Below, piece after piece: positions 59,200 through 64,000 of a DNA stretch of 64,000 bases (positions are counted from its first letter, which is position 1; each line of letters starts with the position of its first letter). The notes beneath the pieces are model-generated. The model was given only the letters and a program-made list of their open reading frames with translations, had not been told where the DNA came from and did no database searches. The translations under genes were made by a program, and so were the position numbers. The DNA comes from Epiperipatus broadwayi (lineage: Eukaryota; Onychophora; Udeonychophora; Euonychophora; Peripatidae), in the NCBI GenBank assembly GCA_028023455.1, contig JAQFVV010006208.1:4446963-4510962 (forward strand), read 5' to 3'.

Positions 59200-59910
59200 T
59201 AATGTTCATTAGAAAAAAAAACGGTTCTGTTTTTATTGGCCGATGATCTTTTTCAGAGCTCCTCTTTATTATTCAGCCAGATATTTCTGTTACAAAGTTT
59301 ATTGTTGATAAACAGAGCAAAACTCTCCATACAGTATTGCCACCTGTGCTAAACAGAGTAATCAATGGATGCCAGAAGGCTTGTGCATAAAATCCCTATC
59401 TAATGCCTACTCATCCAAAATCCCCAGATTAGTTTCTGGCTTGTGGCCTTCATCAGTGAGGAGCTTTGGATCTGAGAGCACTGCATCTAGATTTTAGGAT
59501 CTAATGCAACCCTCTAGCAACCACCTTTTATCTCAGCTTAACTACTAAACTATGAGAATGAAATTGAAAACACAAAAAATATTTTCAATCTAAGCTCAAT
59601 AGCTTAAATAGGAAATGTGATCATGTGATGTTTAAGGTTTATTGTATTAAAATTAATCAATCTTAGAGTTTTGATTGCCCGGCAATCTTTTTCAGAACTC
59701 CTCTTTATTATTCAGCCAGATATTTCTGTTACAGTGCTCATTTTATTAAAATTAACCAACTTCACAATTTTGATCTTTCTTCTTTGGAGCTCCTTATTAT
59801 TCAGTCCAGCTGAATAATAAGGAAGACTTCTGAAGAAGATTGCTGGTTGATCAAAACTGTAAGACTGATTAATTTTAATAAAATAAGCATTGTAACAGTA
59901 ATATGAAAGG
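59200..59910. mobile_element. Family C copies, one split by a B insertion, then a C hairpin
   Basis: CTCCTCTTTATTATTCAGCC followed by AGATATTTCTGTTACA occurs at about 59260 and 59700. 59745-59910 is a hairpin with CTGAAGAAGATTGCTGG on the plus strand. Confidence 0.8.
59297..59645 (-). mobile_element. Family B unit, antisense, 9-bp duplication
   Basis: GTTTATTGT flanks at 59297-59305 and 59637-59645. Minus-strand core CTGATGA is intact, but the triplet reads ATC. Confidence 0.78.
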
Positions 59911-60529
59911 TGGATATGTCTAATTTTATTTTACCCATAAGACAGAGATGCATCGTTTCTTTTATTATTGATATTTTTTTAATACAACTTCTTCCATTTT
60001 AAAGATGCATTATTATGTTCATATTTTATTTTTAGAGAGAAAACAAAAATTTTCTTTTTTATTGTTATACATAAATTTATTGAGAATTCCACGAGTGCTA
60101 AAAAATTATTCTGTGACAATTTGAGAGGTTGTAACTTGTGGGCGGTGTACTACTGACATAGATGTCAAAAAAAGGTTTTTGTTTTTAAAAATTTTTGTTC
60201 TTTCGGTAAATGAGATCCTAAGGCCATTTATACAATTAGTAATTATATAAATATTAAATATTCTTTCAATGTAAAAAATATCTCCAACATAATATATATG
60301 ATGTATGGTTTAGTAGAGTGACAAATTCAGGCATTAATGGTTCCTGGAAAGAAGCTCAATCTGTTTCATTTGGTGCTGGAACATCATACGACCTTTTGAG
60401 AAAGAAGCCATTTAATTATAAATTGATATAGTAAATTTTATAACATTAACCTCAGTTTCATTTAATTACTTATTATATTTGATATTATAATAATTGTAAT
60501 AATGTTCAAGGTTAAATGGGTTTGTAAGT

Positions 60530-60695
60530 AACCCATTAGAAACCAGTCAGTCAACAATCACAAACTGTTGTCAAGGCAACCTCTTTTTCCACCTTTGTTG
60601 TTAAAAGGAGGTTGCCTTGACAACAGTTTGTGATTGTTAATTGCTATCTATATTGGGATTGTCTAAGTGTTGACTGGTTTCTAATGGTTGATATA
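60530..60695. repeat. Family H fold-back
   Basis: AACCAGTCAGTCAAC at the left and GTTGACTGGTT at the right; centre CAAACTGTTGTCAAGGCAAC and inverse. It ends about 100 bp upstream of exon 9. Confidence 0.9.
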
Positions 60696-60798
60696 TATAT
60701 TTAAAACATTATCACTAACAACTTTTTATTAATATTTTTAAAAATTATTAACGTAAGTTATATTTTTAATTTTATAAATGGTAATATATTAATTTCAG

Positions 60799-60961
60799 AA
60801 AAGGAACAAATTGTTCCACCCAAATTTGTCCAAAGATTCTCTAGTACTCGTGTTAGAGAAGGTGAGCCTATCAGTCTCCACTGCCGAGCAATTGGCGCTC
60901 CTATTCCAGTTATGACATGGCAGAAGGATGGTATCCAGATTTTCTCTGATTACCATTACAG
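60799..60961 (+). CDS. Exon 9: first half of Ig domain 5
   Basis: The acceptor is taatttcag ending at 60798, and the donor is ACAG/gtaata. Two bases complete a Glu codon; it leaves AG (phase 2). It reads EKEQIVPPKFVQRF, then REGEPISLHCRAIGAPIP with the first Ig Cys, then MTWQKDG with the core Trp, and stops at DYHYR. The tight junction to Ig4 (SVIEKEQ, no linker) resembles the spacing in tandem I-set pairs of sallimus and palladin. The second half of the domain must lie beyond this exon in phase 2. No convincing partner exon was seen in 60962-64000, so the intron is at least 3 kb or the exon lies past the window end. Confidence 0.93.
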
Positions 60962-61580
60962 GTAATAATAATTTGATTTTTTTTAAACTACTGCTTGCTT
61001 TCTATTTAGTAATGGATGTGCAAATTTAATGCATAAAATTATTTAACCATGAGTATAATACTGTAAAGTATTGAAAGTCAGATTTGGATATTGTATTTCA
61101 ATTACTTTATAACTAAAATTACTTTTATTTTGAAGATTTGAATCCTCTTAGACTATATTCCATGGTTACTTGAATATTCAGATTACAGGAGTTGACCCAT
61201 ATGTTTCTGCATCTACCTACATTATAATCTACATTTTCATTTTTTTAATATTAAGTTTGTTTGTTTGTTTTTACAAAATTTAACAATTACTGATTTTTTA
61301 TAGTATAATATTTCATTAGTTCATATTGAGGTGCTAAAGTAAATTATGTCTCAAGCAGTGACAAACTATGATTGGTGATGGTCAATGTTATTAGTTGGTC
61401 CTGAGATCCCCACGTAATTACTCAATTTGTTTTGGGTGGAGAATATAAAATTCATCCATAACCGACTTCTTGGTGAACTGGACTATCATCTTATCAACGT
61501 TGTCTGTTCTTCCTAGCATAATCACTAATGAAATATTTAAATTTGCCTCTATTCATTTTTTGGTATTGCTTTATTAAATC

Positions 61581-61735
61581 GCTAATAAATTGAGAGGTTG
61601 CCATTCTCTCGCATACACCTACTGTTGCTTTGCAGACAGCCAATCAGATGTTAAGACAGCAGTCTGAAGAGCGATCAAGCCGCAACACATGACAGTAGGC
61701 GCATGCAAGAGAATGGAAACCTCTCAATTTATTAT
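61581..61735. repeat. MITE-like 155-bp inverted repeat
   Basis: AATAAATTGAGAGGTT and CATTCTCT ends are inverted at 61705-61735; inner part also pairs (CTACTGT / ACAGTAG). No target duplication confirmed. Confidence 0.75.
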
Positions 61736-61914
61736 CGATTTAACAATAATATGTAATTTATATAATAATATTATTGTTTTATTATGACTTCAAATTTGAT
61801 AATTTTGAATTACTTGCTGTTATTAACGATTGCATAAAATAATTGCCTTAAAGCAAGCAAATTAATACGTATTATTATTAAGTTAATTTCAAGTCTTTAA
61901 GAATTCAATATTTG

Positions 61915-62225
61915 CCCTAAGGTTTGTGATCATGTAATAATATGTTGGACTATTTCCATCATCTATCAGTAAATGTTGAATGTATAGATAATTTTGAACT
62001 TTATTTAAACTTTTCAAATTCAAACAACTTGTTAGTAATAATGTACCTTCAGGCAAATACTAAGTACTCGGTATGGACCTGATCCTATGTTGAAGGTGTA
62101 ATTACTAACCTGTGTTTTCTATTTGTGTGTTATTCCTAACAAGTTGTTTGTATTTGAAAAGTTTAAATAAAGTTTAAAATTTTTTATACATTCAACATTT
62201 AATGATAGATGATGGAAATAGACCA
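61915..62225. mobile_element. Family F fold-back
   Basis: GACTATTTCCATCATCTAT and CAACTTGTTAGTAATA are inverted at 62110-62225. Confidence 0.85.
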
Positions 62226-62744
62226 ATAAAAAATCAACTTTTAACAAACAGACAAAAAATATTGTAATTTATTGATCTATTTTGAAAATCTCTGTGCCTA
62301 TTGTAAATTTAAGTTTATCATTATTGTGGCATTTCTAACAAACTATGCTCTTTCCCTACTGTTAAATGATAGATATTCCTAACCATTGAAGTGGCATTAG
62401 GCCTAGCTTATTTCAATTTTTAATATTTTTTCAAGAAAATATTTATCTTTGAACTAGAAAATGTCCTCTTCATAACCATTCACCCAATCTTTTTTATACT
62501 TAATATCTTTAATTGTGCAGCATGTTCTCACTGATAGATCTAATAAGCTTCGTTCTTTGACAGAATTCTAATTATTGGTATGAAAAGATACATTTCTGTG
62601 CTTAGTTGGATTTTTAAAACTTCCAATAAATTAGAAATTTTTCTGGTGGAAAGTGGCTAGTTTATCCAAAATGAATATAATAAGTTAATCTTTATTAGAA
62701 ATATTACCAAATTCACTACTTCATTTATTTTGCTTATTATCTTA

Positions 62745-63125
62745 TATAAATGCAATTTATCCACTCTACTTTGAACACTTTTAGCAAAAACCTTTTATTG
62801 TACATATATGCATATACAAACTTACATTTCAACTGTCCTGTAGTCTTCTTCAGAGCCACTTCTACTTTAATTTTGAACACTTTTAGCAAAAATCTTTTAT
62901 TGTACATATGTGCATACACAATCTTACATTTCAACTGTCCTGCAGTTTTCTTCAGAGCCACTTTTATTTTAATTTTTTTAAAAGTAAAAAAAAACCCATT
63001 TAATTAAAGTAAAAGTGGCTCTGAAGAAAACTGCAGGACAATCGAAATATAAGATGGTATATGCATATATGTACAATAAAAGGTTTTTGCTGAAAGTGTT
63101 CAAAGTAGAGTGGATAAATTACATT
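62745..63125. mobile_element. Family C-like: two antisense units plus one sense unit
   Basis: AACACTTTTAGCAAAAA-TTTTATTGTACATAT appears twice in direct order (62778, 62876), then inverted at 63060-63110. Plus-strand motif CTGAAGAAAACTGCAGGACA, ATCGAAAT. Confidence 0.88.
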
Positions 63126-63734
63126 TAATCTTTATTATTATTTATGTAATGCTTTATTTGGTGAATGTTATGGAAAAAATAGTTAATTTCAACAACTTTT
63201 TTTAGTCGAAGATTTATATGTAATTTTTTTTGTTTGATGGTTCTCTGCAATTCACTACAGCAGCAAATTGGTAGTCTGTATAATTTCTCCTTTAACTATT
63301 GGTCAATAACTTTTTTTTGGTTTTCTCATACATTTCTTATATAAATATTTAGCTTTTTTTTATTTCATTTCATTCCAATTAGGGCATTGTTATTTAACTT
63401 TTTTTTTTTATACTAATACTAGTGTTTTTTTGTTTTTTTTTTCTAACTGTTGTGTCTTCACATAATTTTTTTAAATTATATATAATCTTATCCTTGGGTT
63501 TTTTTTTATTTTTTATAATAGCATCCAATATTTTAATTTTTCTTTTAAGCATCAATCTTCAACCTCTTAAACTAAAACTATTGTTTTTTTCTTCATAACT
63601 TAAAAATCATTCACTGATGCATTGCTAATTTAATCAAAATTTAATTCTTATTCATTAAAACTAAAAACTTGATTAAAATCTCTTTCATCTAATTCTTAAT
63701 GAGAATTTTTTAAATATTTTTTTAGGGGGACTAT
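63126..63734. other. T-rich stretch, no feature
   Basis: Long T runs; no exon 10 candidate with a matching Ig half was found. Confidence 0.45.
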
Positions 63735-64000
63735 TTTTACACAGAAAGCTGCCCATACACTAGCAGCACTCAGTGCAAGCCAGAGTAATCAATGGATGCA
63801 AAAAGGTTTGTGCATACAATCCCTATCTAGCACCTACTCATCCAATATCCCCAGACCAGTTTCTGGCTTGTGGCCTTCGTCAGTGAGGAGTCTTAGATCT
63901 GAGAGCACTGCACCTAGATCTTAAGATCTAAGGCTCCTCACTGATGAGGCCACACACAAGAAACTAGTCTGGGGATATTGGATGAGTAGGCACAAAATGG
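63735..64000. mobile_element. Family B fold-back cut by the window end
   Basis: Antisense arm from CAGAAAGCTGCCCATAC, then the sense arm starting near 63926 and running off the window. Confidence 0.88.
63848..63889 (-). ncRNA. Hammerhead-like ribozyme motif, family B
   Basis: Minus strand: TCCTCA, CTGACGA, AGGC-CACAA-GCCA, GAAAC, TG, GTC, TGGGGA; all core positions and stem I intact. Confidence 0.66.

Larger units (their letters stand above)
11943..60961 (+). other. Split gene: Ig-domain muscle scaffold protein (titin/sallimus, zormin or palladin-like), internal part
   Basis: Nine exons with AG acceptors and GT donors join in one frame without a stop. End phases run 1,2,2,1,0,0,2,1,2 and every following exon supplies the bases needed. 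The product is Ig1 (residues about 1-87), a short Pro linker, Ig2 (about 118-211), a charged and Ser/Glu linker (about 212-305), Ig3 (about 306-402), a Pro-rich linker, an Asp-Tyr linker, Ig4 (about 505-597) and the first half of Ig5. Proteins of this group sit at Z-discs or in sarcomeres and bind actin or alpha-actinin; that role is inferred from family. Symmetric optional exons could be missed. The exact orthologue (sallimus, zormin or palladin) cannot be settled here, so no symbol is given. Both gene ends lie outside the window. Confidence 0.88.

Noticed and set aside
62737-63007. Overlapping frames on both strands
   Set aside because: They arise from a duplicated family C-like unit with internal tandem structure.
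60962-64000. Exon completing Ig domain 5
   Set aside because: Searched by eye for a one-base start followed by an Asp-x-Gly-x-Tyr-x-Cys motif; none found.

Overview
The window is AT-rich DNA from an animal, most likely an invertebrate. Short coding exons with GT-AG splice sites are scattered through introns that are almost entirely interspersed repeats. No bacterial-style operons, rRNA genes or functional tRNA genes were seen. The species cannot be named from sequence alone. The protein resembles the titin/sallimus, zormin and palladin group of muscle proteins, so an arthropod or other protostome is a reasonable but unproven guess.

One real gene was found, on the + strand. Nine exons (11943-12204, 12472-12508, 19020-19211, 26280-26422, 31752-31906, 33400-33624, 37171-37553, 47212-47606, 60799-60961) join in one open frame with matching splice phases, giving 651 codons plus two bases. 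They encode four immunoglobulin I-set domains, the first half of a fifth, and linkers: a charged one, a Ser/Glu one, a Pro-rich one and an Asp-Tyr one. The first exon starts inside a domain and the last stops inside one, so the gene continues on both sides. No promoter, start codon or stop codon of this gene lies in the window.

The rest is repeats. The main family (here 'B') has a monomer of about 414-425 bp. It occurs as fold-back (inverted) copies and as head-to-tail dimers, and most copies are flanked by 9-16 bp target-site duplications. Its sense strand carries a hammerhead-ribozyme-like core: CTGANGA, a short stem, GAAAC, a GTC cleavage triplet and a 6-bp stem I. Two further families ('D' and 'G') carry independent hammerhead-like cores, and family 'C' carries a degenerate relative. 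A decayed GIY-YIG endonuclease of Penelope type lies at about 2505-2965. The picture fits Penelope-linked, hammerhead-bearing non-autonomous retroelements (retrozyme-like) that insert as fold-backs into the introns of a muscle gene.

Other elements are a hAT fragment with an 8-bp duplication (19405-19881), a pogo/Tigger-like MITE with TA ends (27119-27437), tRNA-derived SINEs with duplications (7644, 31347, 35562), several degraded LINE pieces, two minisatellites, a recent 178-bp tandem duplication, and many other fold-backs. Layout: 1-11.9 kb is repeats upstream of the first visible exon; 11.9-12.5 kb holds exons 1-2; 12.5-37 kb holds exons 3-7 among repeats; 37.5-47 kb is one long intron; 47-61 kb holds exons 8-9 around a 13-kb intron; 61-64 kb is repeats.
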